Source of the DNA: Marinobacter azerbaijanicus
GTDB lineage: Bacteria; Pseudomonadota; Gammaproteobacteria; Pseudomonadales; Oleiphilaceae
Assembly: GCF_030250645.1 (NCBI RefSeq)
Contig: NZ_JASSVS010000002.1
Span: 1-64,000, forward strand
Reading direction: 5' to 3'
Length of the DNA: 64,000 nt
Part shown: piece by piece, positions 29,995-39,376 of the stretch
Layout: the number at the start of each line of letters is the position of its first letter
Position numbering within the stretch: the stretch's first letter is position 1
Translations under genes and position numbers: made by a program
The notes under the pieces: model-generated
Database searches by the model: none
What the model was told of the DNA's origin: nothing
What the model saw: only the letters and a program-made list of their open reading frames with translations

Positions 29995-30921
29995 ATGACA
30001 ACGGGTATTTTCTCTCACGACGACTGTATGAAACACACCATGGGGGCAGAGCATCCTGAATCCCCCGAACGGCTTGCTGCGATTATCAGTTACCTGTCGG
30101 ATACCGGCCTGGCACAGGAGCTGGACTGGGTGAGGCCGGATGAAGCAACACGGGATCAGCTACTGACCGTTCATCCTGAACGTTATCTGCATCAGCTGGA
30201 CCTGATGCAGCCCACCCGCGGGCGAGTGTATGTCGACCCGGACACGGCCATCATGCCAGACACGCTAAGGGCCGCCCGCCTGGCAGCCGGCGCCAGCATT
30301 GAAGCGGTAGACATGGTTCTCAGCAGCCAGTTGACCAACGCCTTCGTGTGCGCCCGGCCACCGGGGCATCACGCCGAGCGCAGCAAATCCATGGGGTTCT
30401 GCTTCTATAACAACATTGCCCTGGCAGCCATGCGGGCATTGACGTTCCACCACCTCGAACGGATCGCCATCATTGATTTCGATGTACACCAGGGCAACGG
30501 CACGGTGGATATCGTGGGGGGCGACGAGCGTATTCTGATGTGCTCCAGCTTCCAGCATCCGTTCTATCCTCACTCCCATGTGCATCGCCAGGCCGAAAAC
30601 ATCATCAACACGCCTATCCAGGCCGGCGCATCCGCCGACGAGTATCGCAAAACCGTGGAGGCAGCCTGGCTCAAACGGCTGCAGGATTTCCGCCCACAAC
30701 TGGTGCTGGTTTCCGCTGGTTTTGACGGCCACCGGCTGGACCCGATGGCGGAGCTGAACCTGGAAGTGGAAGACTACCGCTGGCTGACGGAAATGATCAC
30801 CAGCATTGCCGCTGACTCCGCCAATGACCGGATCATCTCAACCCTGGAAGGGGGCTACCATCTGCGAGCCCTGGCGGAGAGCGTAAACGCACACCTGGAC
30901 GTACTCAACGCGGTCCGTTGA
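29995..30921 (+). CDS. histone deacetylase family protein
   Basis: A 308-residue zinc deacetylase of the class II/AcuC-AphA superfamily. Visible are the HEHPESPERL-like start (GAEHPESPERLAAI), the tandem catalytic histidines in RPPGHHAERSKSMGFCFYNN (about 120) and the zinc-binding IDFDVHQGNGT (about 160), with a second aspartate in SAGFDGHRLDP. All key residues appear present. Substrates could be acetyl-lysine proteins or polyamines. It is divergent from the Pat-type acetyltransferase, with 172 bases between the two starts, so it may reverse Pat marks. Confidence 0.88.
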   Translation: MTTGIFSHDDCMKHTMGAEHPESPERLAAIISYLSDTGLAQELDWVRPDEATRDQLLTVHPERYLHQLDLMQPTRGRVYVDPDTAIMPDTLRAARLAAGASIEAVDMVLSSQLTNAFVCARPPGHHAERSKSMGFCFYNNIALAAMRALTFHHLERIAIIDFDVHQGNGTVDIVGGDERILMCSSFQHPFYPHSHVHRQAENIINTPIQAGASADEYRKTVEAAWLKRLQDFRPQLVLVSAGFDGHRLDPMAELNLEVEDYRWLTEMITSIAADSANDRIISTLEGGYHLRALAESVNAHLDVLNAVR

Positions 30922-30935
30922 GCAACGGCTGGCTG

Positions 30936-31856
30936 TTAGCTGTTCGGGGACGCCGCGTCGTAACCATTGGCCTGCTGCAAATCCGGCCGCTCGCCTTCCC
31001 GCTGAAGACGAATGGTGGTTCGCCGGTTGTCTGCGGGGCGGTTTGATGCCGGAAACTGGTCCGCGTGAGCCCTGACAGTGATCAGATCGGAATCGATGCC
31101 CTCGTCGATCAGATAATCCGCCACCACTCTGGCACGTTCCTCGGAAAGCGCGCGATTATCAATGCGACTGCCACTGCTGTCGGTATGGCCGTCCACGAAG
31201 ATCCTTTCCACGGTCGAGTCTGCCTGTACGTACGCCACGATGTTGTCCAGAAGCCGCCTGTCGGCACCTGACAGGCTGGTACTGCCAGCGCTGAAGGGCA
31301 CACGGGAACGCTTGATCTGGTCATAGTTCACCGGCAGCAGGCCGGATGTGCAGGAGCGGTAGCCGGAGAACTGACCGGAAAAATTGATGTTGGAGACTTT
31401 CACACGAACGGGACTGCCGTCGTACCAGGACTGACGGGTAAGCGTCGGGTCCATACCCTCCAGCAGGCCCTGAACCAGAATCATGGCCTGGCGTGAATCC
31501 AGAGAAACCGTGCGACGGCCATCCTCCACATTAACCCGACCGAGGGTTCGGGGCGCCGTGCCGGGCCGCCAGGAAGGCGCTTCCACGACCAGCATTCCCC
31601 GGCCGGGACGCATTAACGGCGTCTCCGATTCCAGAAAGAAGGAGAGAGACTCTCCGGCCCGATGACGGAACACCGCACGGCCATACCCGGGCACCTGATG
31701 CACCAGGGTGCACTCAAATACGGATTCCGACAGATACCACTGGCTGTTCTCGATACCGGCACCATAGGTGGCAGCCTGGGCCACGTTGCCAGCGGCTAGC
31801 AAAGCCAATGCACCGGAAACAACTGCACCACGTAGGAAGACTGGAATTCGTGCCAT
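30936..31856 (-). CDS. motY: MotY-like OmpA-family flagellar stator protein
   Basis: A 306-residue exported protein with a signal peptide ending AGNVAQA. The N-terminal part begins TYGAGIENSQWYLSESVFECTL, the MotY-type domain. The C-terminal OmpA peptidoglycan-binding domain carries VDGHTDSSGSRIDNRALSEERARVVADYL. MotY forms the T ring around the flagellar basal body and helps anchor sodium-type stators. Position divergent from pyrC, as in Pseudomonas, supports the assignment. It is convergent with the deacetylase gene. Confidence 0.87.
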   Translation of the reverse strand: MARIPVFLRGAVVSGALALLAAGNVAQAATYGAGIENSQWYLSESVFECTLVHQVPGYGRAVFRHRAGESLSFFLESETPLMRPGRGMLVVEAPSWRPGTAPRTLGRVNVEDGRRTVSLDSRQAMILVQGLLEGMDPTLTRQSWYDGSPVRVKVSNINFSGQFSGYRSCTSGLLPVNYDQIKRSRVPFSAGSTSLSGADRRLLDNIVAYVQADSTVERIFVDGHTDSSGSRIDNRALSEERARVVADYLIDEGIDSDLITVRAHADQFPASNRPADNRRTTIRLQREGERPDLQQANGYDAASPNS

Positions 31857-31950
31857 ACCATCAGTCCGTCAAAGAAAATTCACAGATTTGTTAACGGCCG
31901 GGGGGAAGCATTCTTTAGGACTGAGGCCGGAAACAATCAGCGACGGCTTC

Positions 31951-31959
31951 TGATATAAT
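31951..31959 (+). promoter_or_regulatory. extended -10 promoter of pyrC
   Basis: TGATATAAT gives an extended -10 (TGN plus perfect TATAAT at 31954-31959), 60 bases before the pyrC start. No good -35 is seen at the usual distance, which is normal for extended -10 promoters. Confidence 0.5.
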
Positions 31960-32018
31960 TCCGCCAGAATTTTTCAGGGGCAACCGCACCCAGAGCCCCG
32001 GCAAGTCGGAAACCGCCA

Positions 32019-33056
32019 ATGACCAATCAGATCACCATTACCCGCCCCGATGACTGGCACCTTCATGTCCGGGACGGTGACATCCTCAAAGACGTGGTGC
32101 CTGCCACGGCTCGCTGTTTTGGCCGGGCCATCATCATGCCCAATCTGGTGCCGCCAGTAACCGATGCAGAACAGGCCATGGCCTACCGCGACAGAATTCT
32201 GGATGCCGCCAAAGGCTACGGGTTCAATCCATTAATGACACTGTACCTGACGGAGACCACAACACCGGAACAGATCCGTGAGGCGCAGGCCGGAGGCGTG
32301 GTGGCGGCAAAGCTCTATCCGGCCGGGGCCACCACCAATTCCGCCTCCGGTGTGACCGATATCCGCAATATTTACCCGGTTCTGGAAGCCATGAGCGACT
32401 GCGGCATGCTGTTGTTGGTCCATGGCGAAGTCACCGACACCGAAATCGATATCTTTGACCGGGAGAAGGTTTTCCTGGAGCGGGTACTGGCGCCGACACT
32501 GGACGCCTTCCCGGGCCTGCGGGTTGTTCTTGAGCACATCACAACCGCGGACTCGGCGGAGTTTGTCCGCAACCATAATGGCGACAACCTCGGTGCAACC
32601 ATCACCCCCCAGCACCTGATGTACAACCGCAACCACATGCTGGTTGGCGGCATTCGCCCTCACCTGTACTGCCTGCCGATTCTCAAACGCAATCGGCATC
32701 AACAGGCCCTTCGGGACGCCGTCGTCAGCGGCGACCGGCGCTTCTTCCTCGGCACCGATTCGGCTCCACACTCAAAAGACCGGAAGGAAACCGCTTGTGG
32801 CTGCGCTGGTTGTTACTCTGCCTACAGCGCCATCTCACTGTACGCAGAGATCTTCGAGGATCTGGGCATTCTGGACAAACTGGAAGCGTTCGCCAGTTTT
32901 AACGGAGCTGACTTTTACGGGCTGCCACGAAACACAGACACCATCACCCTGGTGCGGGAAAGCTGGGAAATGCCCTCCGAACTGCCCCTGGCGGATGGCA
33001 CCATTGTTCCCCTGAGGGCCGGTGAGAGCCTGAGATGGCGCCTTGCCAACGTTTGA
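32019..33056 (+). CDS. pyrC: dihydroorotase, homodimeric type
   Basis: PyrC closes carbamoyl aspartate to dihydroorotate in pyrimidine synthesis. The 345-residue protein has the zinc-binding [10 protein letters not shown] near residue 12, the carboxylated lysine in [13 protein letters not shown] (about 98), histidines in LLVHGEV and VLEHITT, and the aspartate in LGTDSAPH (about 248). It has the short class-II length. Confidence 0.96.
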   Translation: MTNQITITRPDDWHLHVRDGDILKDVVPATARCFGRAIIMPNLVPPVTDAEQAMAYRDRILDAAKGYGFNPLMTLYLTETTTPEQIREAQAGGVVAAKLYPAGATTNSASGVTDIRNIYPVLEAMSDCGMLLLVHGEVTDTEIDIFDREKVFLERVLAPTLDAFPGLRVVLEHITTADSAEFVRNHNGDNLGATITPQHLMYNRNHMLVGGIRPHLYCLPILKRNRHQQALRDAVVSGDRRFFLGTDSAPHSKDRKETACGCAGCYSAYSAISLYAEIFEDLGILDKLEAFASFNGADFYGLPRNTDTITLVRESWEMPSELPLADGTIVPLRAGESLRWRLANV

Positions 33057-33113
33057 TTACCAACATTATCCAATCCGGGCCTGTGACCCTGACCAAAAAC
33101 TCCGGGAGTTTAA

Positions 33114-33770
33114 GTGACTGACGAAAACAAAGAACCGCATCCCATGTCCCGCCGTTTCCGCGGATTCCTGCCCGTTGTGGTGGATGTGGAAACTGGTGGA
33201 TTCAATCCCGAACGGGATGCGCTGCTGGAAATTGCCGCAGTCATACTGACCATGGACGAAGACGGCTGGCTAAAGCGTGCGGAAACACACGTGGAGCAGA
33301 TCGAGCCCTTTGAAGGCGCCAACCTTGAGCAGTCTGCCCTGGACTTTACCGGCATCGACCCCTGGAATCCCGAACGAGAGGCGGTCCCCGAACGGGAGGG
33401 TCTGAGCGAGATATTCAGCCCGATTCGCAAGGCGGTAAAAGCCCACGACTGCAAGCGGGCTGTTCTGGTGGGCCATAACGCCACCTTTGACCACAATTTT
33501 GTGTTCGCCGCTGCGATGCGCGCGGATATCCGCCGCAACCCGTTCCACCCCTTCTCCACCTTTGATACCGCAACCCTGGCAGGGCTTGCCTACGGCCATA
33601 CCGTGCTGGCCCAGGCGTGCAAACTGGCGGGTATCCCGTTCAACAACAAGGAAGCGCATTCGGCCGCGTACGATGCGGAGAAAACCGCCGACCTGTTCTG
33701 CGGCATCGTTAACCGTTGGCGGGAGATTGGTGGCTTTCCGCCACCGCCGGTCCCGGATATCACCGAGTAA
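33114..33770 (+). CDS. rnt: ribonuclease T
   Basis: RNase T trims 3' ends of tRNA and other stable RNAs, acting as a dimer. The 218-residue protein has the DEDD exonuclease motifs: VVDVETGGFNPERD (about 22), LVGHNATFDHNF (about 120) and EAHSAAYDAEKTADLF (about 180). The start is GTG 33114 with CGGGAG upstream. It lies 57 bases after pyrC in the order known from Pseudomonas, and a terminator follows. Confidence 0.94.
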   Translation: MTDENKEPHPMSRRFRGFLPVVVDVETGGFNPERDALLEIAAVILTMDEDGWLKRAETHVEQIEPFEGANLEQSALDFTGIDPWNPEREAVPEREGLSEIFSPIRKAVKAHDCKRAVLVGHNATFDHNFVFAAAMRADIRRNPFHPFSTFDTATLAGLAYGHTVLAQACKLAGIPFNNKEAHSAAYDAEKTADLFCGIVNRWREIGGFPPPPVPDITE

Positions 33771-33777
33771 CAGCCAC

Positions 33778-33808
33778 AAAAAACCCCGCTCCTGGAAGCG
33801 GGGTTTTT
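33778..33808. terminator. bidirectional intrinsic terminator between rnt and the acyl-CoA reductase
   Basis: CCCCGCT (33784-33790) pairs with AGCGGGG (33797-33803) around a 6-base loop, with six A before and five T after the stem. It can end both the rnt transcript and the convergent reductase transcript. Confidence 0.85.
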
Positions 33809-33825
33809 CGTTGTTACGGCGACTA

Positions 33826-35811
33826 TTACCAGTAAATACCCCGCATGATCGCGGCGAATGCCACCTGTTCGGAGGAGACCTTCGGCCTCTCGCCCGAGCG
33901 GCTGCCAGCCGCCGCCGGAGAATCCGGGAACATGCGGTAACCGGTGTTCATCACGATTTCGCCCATCTTCGGCGCCAGCGCCTGCAGCACCTGAGCGAAG
34001 ATACCCAGCCGCGTGGCGATACGCTTGGGCCGGTAGACGATAGCGTCAACGACCATATCAGCGGCTTCGTCCGGCGTCAGCGTGGGCACGGAGTCGTAGA
34101 TCTTGGTGGGCGCGATCATCGGCGTCTTTACCAGCGGCATGTTGATGGTGGTAAAGGTCACATTACGGTCCGACCACTCCGCAGCGGCACAACGGCTGAA
34201 AGCATCCAGCGCGGACTTGGAAGCCACATAGGCCGAGAACCTTGGCGCATTGGTCAGGACGCCAATGGAGGAGATGTTCACCACGTGACCACGGTTACGC
34301 TCCAGCATGGCCGGTGCGAAGCCCATGATCAGACGGACCGAGCCGAAATAGTTCAGCTGCATGGTGCGCTCGAAGTCGTGGAAACGGTCAAAGGACAATG
34401 CCAGTGAGCGGCGAATGGAGCGGCCGGCGTTGTTGACCAGAACATCCACATGGCCGTGGTTATCCAGCACGGTTTTCACGAAACGGTCGCAGTCTTCCAT
34501 CTCGGCAAAGTCACACTGGTAGGCGTGGACATTACCGCCACGGGCTTCGAGCTGTGCTGCCACTTCCATCAGGCGCTCTTTCTTGCGCGCACCGATAACC
34601 AGAATGGCACCGGCGTCCGCCAGCTTCTCCGCAGTCGCCAGACCAATGCCGGAGGTGCCGCCGGTGATCACACAGACCTTGCCTTCAACGGTGCCACGCA
34701 GGGTGCGGTCCTTGAACAGGTCGGGGTCCAGGTTACGCTCCCAGTAATCCCAGATCACCGCGGCGTAGCTGTCAAGGCGCGGCACTTCGATGCCGGTGCC
34801 CTTGAGAACCCGCTCCGTTTCCCGGGCATCAAACCGTGTGGGGTAGTTGATGAACGACAATACCGAAGGAGGAATCCCCATATCATCCAGCACGGCCGTT
34901 GTCAGGCGTTTGACCGGGGGCAGGTTCTTGAGGCTCTGGCGGATAAACGGAGGAATAAATCCGAAAACCCGGGAATCCAGGCGCATGGCCATGCGGGGCG
35001 CGTGACCGGCCTCGGAGAAAATGTTGAGGATCTCGCCCACCTTATAGGGATCGGAGTCCACCAGATGGAAGCAGTTGCCGTCCTCGCCTTCCAGATGCGC
35101 GATGTGATCCATGGCATTGACGACAAAATCCACCGGAACGATATTCAGGCGTCCGCCTTCAATACCAATGGTTGGCACCCACTGGGGGAGCGCGCGGCGG
35201 ATTTTCTGAATCATCTTGAAGAAGTAGTAAGGCCCGTCGACCTTGTCCATCTCACCGGTTTTCGAGTGGCCAATGACCATACCCGGGCGGTAGATGCGGA
35301 ACGGAACCTTGCAGCTCTCCCGGACAACCTTTTCTGACTCGTGCTTGGTCATCAGGTAGGGGTGGTCCAGCTTTTCCGCTTCCTCGAACATATCTTCGCG
35401 GAACGTGCCCTTGAACATACCGGCCGCGGCGATGGAGGACACATGATGGAAGCAACCGGCTTCCATGGCAGCTGCAGCGTCCACTGCGCTGTGGGTCCCC
35501 TGAATATTGGTAGCCTGCTGGGACTCTTCATCCGCACCCATGTCATAAACCGCGGCAAGGTGGAAGAAATGATCAATGTTACCCTTGAGCGATTTCATGG
35601 TCTTGGCGTCAATGCCCAGGTTCGGGCTGGTAAGGTCGCCGATGACTGCTTTCACCCGGGACTCGTCGGCACCCCAGCGTTCACGAAGCTGGTCCAGCTT
35701 GTCCTGTGATTGCTCGCGTACCAGTACGTGTACCGTGCCGCCACGAGCCAGCAGCTTTTCAACGAGAAAACGGCCGATAAACCCGGTGCCACCCGTCAGA
35801 AAATAATTCAT
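33826..35811 (-). CDS. alcohol-forming fatty acyl-CoA reductase (Maqu_2220 type)
   Basis: A 661-residue protein with two reductase domains. The N-terminal one starts MNYFLTGGTGFIGRFLVEKL (NAD(P)-binding, extended SDR) and contains YLMTKHESEK with the Tyr/Lys pair. The second starts with CVITGGTSGIGLATAEKL near residue 370 and contains NNAGRSIRRS, NISSIGVL and YVASKSALDAF. Length, order and much of the sequence match, from memory, the Marinobacter aquaeolei reductase that turns fatty acyl-CoA or fatty aldehyde into fatty alcohol for wax esters. ATG 35811 gives that N-terminus. Two identical-type 17-bp boxes lie upstream at 35945-35994. Confidence 0.92.
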   Translation of the reverse strand: MNYFLTGGTGFIGRFLVEKLLARGGTVHVLVREQSQDKLDQLRERWGADESRVKAVIGDLTSPNLGIDAKTMKSLKGNIDHFFHLAAVYDMGADEESQQATNIQGTHSAVDAAAAMEAGCFHHVSSIAAAGMFKGTFREDMFEEAEKLDHPYLMTKHESEKVVRESCKVPFRIYRPGMVIGHSKTGEMDKVDGPYYFFKMIQKIRRALPQWVPTIGIEGGRLNIVPVDFVVNAMDHIAHLEGEDGNCFHLVDSDPYKVGEILNIFSEAGHAPRMAMRLDSRVFGFIPPFIRQSLKNLPPVKRLTTAVLDDMGIPPSVLSFINYPTRFDARETERVLKGTGIEVPRLDSYAAVIWDYWERNLDPDLFKDRTLRGTVEGKVCVITGGTSGIGLATAEKLADAGAILVIGARKKERLMEVAAQLEARGGNVHAYQCDFAEMEDCDRFVKTVLDNHGHVDVLVNNAGRSIRRSLALSFDRFHDFERTMQLNYFGSVRLIMGFAPAMLERNRGHVVNISSIGVLTNAPRFSAYVASKSALDAFSRCAAAEWSDRNVTFTTINMPLVKTPMIAPTKIYDSVPTLTPDEAADMVVDAIVYRPKRIATRLGIFAQVLQALAPKMGEIVMNTGYRMFPDSPAAAGSRSGERPKVSSEQVAFAAIMRGIYW

Positions 35812-35944
35812 TGATAGTCCACCCTGCTTGTTGCTCAATTGTTGTCTTTTCCCTTGTTGCCGACACAGGCATTAGACCAAAGTCTTATACCTCTATCGGA
35901 ACGCCGGCATTGTACTTAAATGCAACTCTCATGTATCGAACTTT

Positions 35945-35994
35945 TTTAGAGCAATTACTCTGTAACCCTTTGTTTTATTTAGAGCCATTACTCT
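35945..35994. promoter_or_regulatory. paired 17-bp operator-like boxes upstream of the acyl-CoA reductase
   Basis: TTTAGAGCAATTACTCT (35945-35961) and TTTAGAGCCATTACTCT (35978-35994) differ at one base and are 33 bases apart, about three helical turns. Each contains AGAG and CTCT as a small inverted repeat. They lie 134-183 bases upstream of the reductase start. The rest of 35812-36190 shows no gene; it is AT-rich and should hold the reductase promoter. Confidence 0.5.
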
Positions 35995-36190
35995 AGTCCC
36001 GGCATGAAAGGCACGCCTCAACCTGTTCGTTTGCCAGACATACTGAAATTGAGACTAGCACATGGTGTGCAGCCTGCCCGCAAATCCATACCATTACAGA
36101 CAGGAAATGAAACCTGTCAGCAGCGGTGACATAATCGGAACCATTCATGACAGCTTCTGTCTCAATACCCCGTTTTCCGGAACTCCGAAT

Positions 36191-36490
36191 ATGCAAAAAG
36201 ACGATCCCAACGCCGAACGTTACATCGCCATCGCCCGCGCCTGTCTCAAGGCTATCAACGACACGGCGGCGGATGCCGGCACCAGAGAAGAGAAAATCCA
36301 GGCCGTTTACCAGGCGATTGATCACGCCTTCCAGGCCGAATTCGCGGACTATCGTCAGTCTGTGGCGGTGATGGGCACGGTTCTCGAGCGTATCGCCTCT
36401 GGCCAGCTCGACGCAGACGCGGCCGCCAGCCTGGCAAAGAAGACGCTGGACCAGCAACCGGAAAGTACCCGTAACGAACTGATTCACTGA
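36191..36490 (+). CDS. small helical protein of unknown function
   Basis: A 99-residue soluble, acidic, largely helical protein (MQKDDPNAERYIAIARACL..., then AVMGTVLERIASGQLDADAAASLAKKTL). I do not recognise the family. The frame is open from 36062, but the ATG at 36191 is preferred because the upstream part looks non-coding. It lies 26 bases before the M16 peptidase gene and may share its transcript. Confidence 0.6.
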   Translation: MQKDDPNAERYIAIARACLKAINDTAADAGTREEKIQAVYQAIDHAFQAEFADYRQSVAVMGTVLERIASGQLDADAAASLAKKTLDQQPESTRNELIH

Positions 36491-36516
36491 ACCACCCATT
36501 GGTAGAGAGAGGCACT

Positions 36517-39369
36517 ATGCGTCCAGGCATTCATGGTTTTGCCAGAGGTTTGCTGGGGCTGAAGGAAGGGCTTGCCCTGGTACTCCTTCTGGCCTTCGGT
36601 TCGGTTGCACTGGCGAGCCAGTCGCCCGTGAAAAGCCCGAACGACGACAACGAGTACCGTTACATCCAGTTGGATAACGAGCTGAGGGTACTGCTGATTT
36701 CGGCGCACGAATCCGACAAGGCGGCGGCCTCCATGAACGTGGCCGTTGGCAGCGGGGATGACCCCGCCGATCGGGAAGGCCTCTCCCACTTCCTGGAGCA
36801 CATGCTGTTCCTGGGCACCGAAAAGTACCCCGACCCGGGCGAGTACCAGCAATTCATAAAAAGCCATGGTGGCAGCCACAACGCGTTCACGGCCTTCCAG
36901 GACACCAATTATTTCTTCGACGTCCAGGCTGATCACCTTGAGGATGCCCTCGACCGATTCGCCGAGCAGTTCTCAGCGCCGCTGTTCACCCCCGAACTGG
37001 TGGACCGTGAGCGTCGCGCCGTGCATTCCGAGTTCAGCTCCAAACAGAAAGACGATGGCCGTCGCTTCTACTCCGTCAAAAAGGCCGTCAGCAACCCCGA
37101 CCATGCCTTCCACCAGTTTGCCGTGGGTAATCTGACGACCCTGGAGAACACCGAAGAGCGACCACTGCGCCCGGACCTGATCGAGTTCTGGAAAACCCAC
37201 TATTCATCCAACCTGATGACACTGGCGGTCTACGGCCCGCAATCGCTGGATGAACTGGAAACCATGGTGCGTGGTCGTTTTGACCGCATTGAGAACCGTA
37301 ACCTGTCGGCAAAGGTGCACGACGAGCCACTATTCAGCCCGGGTACCCTGCCCGCCCGTCTCAAGGTCGATGCGCTGAAGGACATCCGCAACCTGACACT
37401 GAGCTTCCCCATTCCGTCGCAACAGGATCATTACCAAGACAAACCAGCCAATTACGTTGCCAGCCTGCTTGGCCACGAGGGCCCGGGTAGTCTCTTTGAC
37501 GTGCTGAAAAAGGCCGGCCTGGTGGAAAGCCTTTCCGCAGGCAGTGGCATGGATACCGGCCAGGAAGCCACCCTGGAACTGAACATGTCGCTGACTCCGG
37601 AAGGCCTTGGGGAACAGGAAACCATCCTGGAGCTGACCTTCGCCTACATCGACAAGGTGCGCCAGGAAGGCATTGCCCGGCACCGTTATGAAGAAATGAA
37701 ACAGCTATCGCAGATCGATTTCCGGTTCCGGGAGAAAAGCCGGCCGGTGCAGGAGGTAATGCACCTGTCGCGGCAGATGCGGCACGTGGCGCCGGAAGAT
37801 GTCCTCCGGGCCCCCTGGATGATGGAAAATTACGCACCGGACAAATACCGGGACATTCTGGACCGGCTTACGCGGGAAAACGTCCTGGTGTCCGTGCTGG
37901 AGCCTGAGCCAGAGCTGGAAGACCCCAACCTTACCCAGTGGTACGATGCTGCCTGGAAAATGCAGCCCCTGGACACCGCCAGCATCCAGGCGCCGGATGA
38001 TCACCCCATGGTTACCAGACTGTCCCTGCCACTGGAAAACCCCTTTATTCCCGAAGAACTGGGGATGATTTCCGGCCCGACCATGGAACAGCCGGTCTCC
38101 ATGGGCACGGTCAGCGGCATGGATGTGTGGTATGCCAGGGACGTACGGTTCGATACGCCCAAGGCCAACGTCTACCTGAGCCTCCGCACACCGGCCACCC
38201 GCGCCTCCGCCCGCAGCAATGTGCTGTCCACGTTGCTGGTGGATGCCATCAACACCAACGTCAACGCCTGGGCCTATCCTGCCCAGCTGGCCGGGCTGGA
38301 TTACAGCATCTATTCACACCTTCGTGGCATTACCGTCCGGGTGGGCGGCTACAGCGACAAACTACACACCCTCATGGCCCGCATCCTGACCCAGGTTTCA
38401 GACCCGGGGCTGACCGAACAGCGTTTCCGTATCGCCCGCCAGAACCTGATCGACCGGCTCCAGAACAAGGCCAAGGAACGCCCGGTGCAGCAGACCTCTG
38501 AATTCATCCAGAGCCTGTTGATTGAAGGCGCCTGGAGTACGGAAGAAAAGCTCAGGGCAGCCAGGGAAGTCACCCTGGACGAGCTCGAGTCCTTTGCTGA
38601 AGCGTTTCTCTCAGAAGTGGACCCGGTCTTGCTGGTTCACGGCAACATGACCCAGGCTTCGGCCCTGAACCTCAACAATCGCATTCACGCCATGGTGCTG
38701 GATGATAGCCGGCTGACAACGGTGGAGCGCAGCCGCGTGCGGTCACTCCCGGAGGAAGAAACCGTATTGCCGCTGGAAGTGGACCACCCGGACACCGGTT
38801 ACACCCTCTACGTACAGGGCGATAACACCGGGTTCCAGGAGCGGGCTGCCTTCCGGCTGCTGGGCCAGATTATCAGCAGCCCGTTCTACGAGGAGCTGCG
38901 CACCACCCGCCAGCTCGGCTACATCGTCTACGCTACGCCATTCGAGATGCTCGAAACCCCGGCACTGGGCTTTGTGGTGCAGTCCCCCGGCGCCAATGGC
39001 GAGGAAATCAACCAGGCCGTAAGGGAGTTTTCCCTCGAATTCAGGGAAACCCTGGCCAACCTCTCGGATGAGGAACTTGAGCGTGAGAAGCAGGCGGTTA
39101 TCAGCAAGCTGATGGAGCAGGATCGGCGCCTGGGTGAGATTTCGGAACGTTACTGGCGGGAAATAGACCGGGGCGCGACCGACTTCAACTCCCGCGAGAA
39201 ACTGGCGGATGCGGTCAACAGTGTAAGCAGGGATACGTTGATTGAAACCCTGGAAGAACAGGTGATTGATCGTGAACAGGCACTGCGGGTGTTCACCACT
39301 GCCGAGGCAGAGAACAACGCCCGGATCATTGAACAGTTACTGCAGCGCAGTAGCGTTCCAGAGGCCTGA
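36517..39369 (+). CDS. M16 family zinc metallopeptidase (insulinase/pitrilysin type)
   Basis: A 950-residue secreted peptidase. A hydrophobic signal (LVLLLAFGSVALA) ends about residue 32. The inverted zinc motif HFLEH is in REGLSHFLEHMLFLG near residue 90, with the downstream glutamate in RRAVHSEFSSK. Four M16 repeats are expected at this length, and the C-terminal half contains RQLGYIVYATP, typical of pitrilysin. Likely periplasmic, degrading small peptides. ATG 36517 has GAGAGAGG upstream; a GTG at 36499 is a weaker option. The degenerate second half lacks the zinc motif, as usual. Confidence 0.9.
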   Translation: MRPGIHGFARGLLGLKEGLALVLLLAFGSVALASQSPVKSPNDDNEYRYIQLDNELRVLLISAHESDKAAASMNVAVGSGDDPADREGLSHFLEHMLFLGTEKYPDPGEYQQFIKSHGGSHNAFTAFQDTNYFFDVQADHLEDALDRFAEQFSAPLFTPELVDRERRAVHSEFSSKQKDDGRRFYSVKKAVSNPDHAFHQFAVGNLTTLENTEERPLRPDLIEFWKTHYSSNLMTLAVYGPQSLDELETMVRGRFDRIENRNLSAKVHDEPLFSPGTLPARLKVDALKDIRNLTLSFPIPSQQDHYQDKPANYVASLLGHEGPGSLFDVLKKAGLVESLSAGSGMDTGQEATLELNMSLTPEGLGEQETILELTFAYIDKVRQEGIARHRYEEMKQLSQIDFRFREKSRPVQEVMHLSRQMRHVAPEDVLRAPWMMENYAPDKYRDILDRLTRENVLVSVLEPEPELEDPNLTQWYDAAWKMQPLDTASIQAPDDHPMVTRLSLPLENPFIPEELGMISGPTMEQPVSMGTVSGMDVWYARDVRFDTPKANVYLSLRTPATRASARSNVLSTLLVDAINTNVNAWAYPAQLAGLDYSIYSHLRGITVRVGGYSDKLHTLMARILTQVSDPGLTEQRFRIARQNLIDRLQNKAKERPVQQTSEFIQSLLIEGAWSTEEKLRAAREVTLDELESFAEAFLSEVDPVLLVHGNMTQASALNLNNRIHAMVLDDSRLTTVERSRVRSLPEEETVLPLEVDHPDTGYTLYVQGDNTGFQERAAFRLLGQIISSPFYEELRTTRQLGYIVYATPFEMLETPALGFVVQSPGANGEEINQAVREFSLEFRETLANLSDEELEREKQAVISKLMEQDRRLGEISERYWREIDRGATDFNSREKLADAVNSVSRDTLIETLEEQVIDREQALRVFTTAEAENNARIIEQLLQRSSVPEA

Positions 39370-39376
39370 CCGAGGC

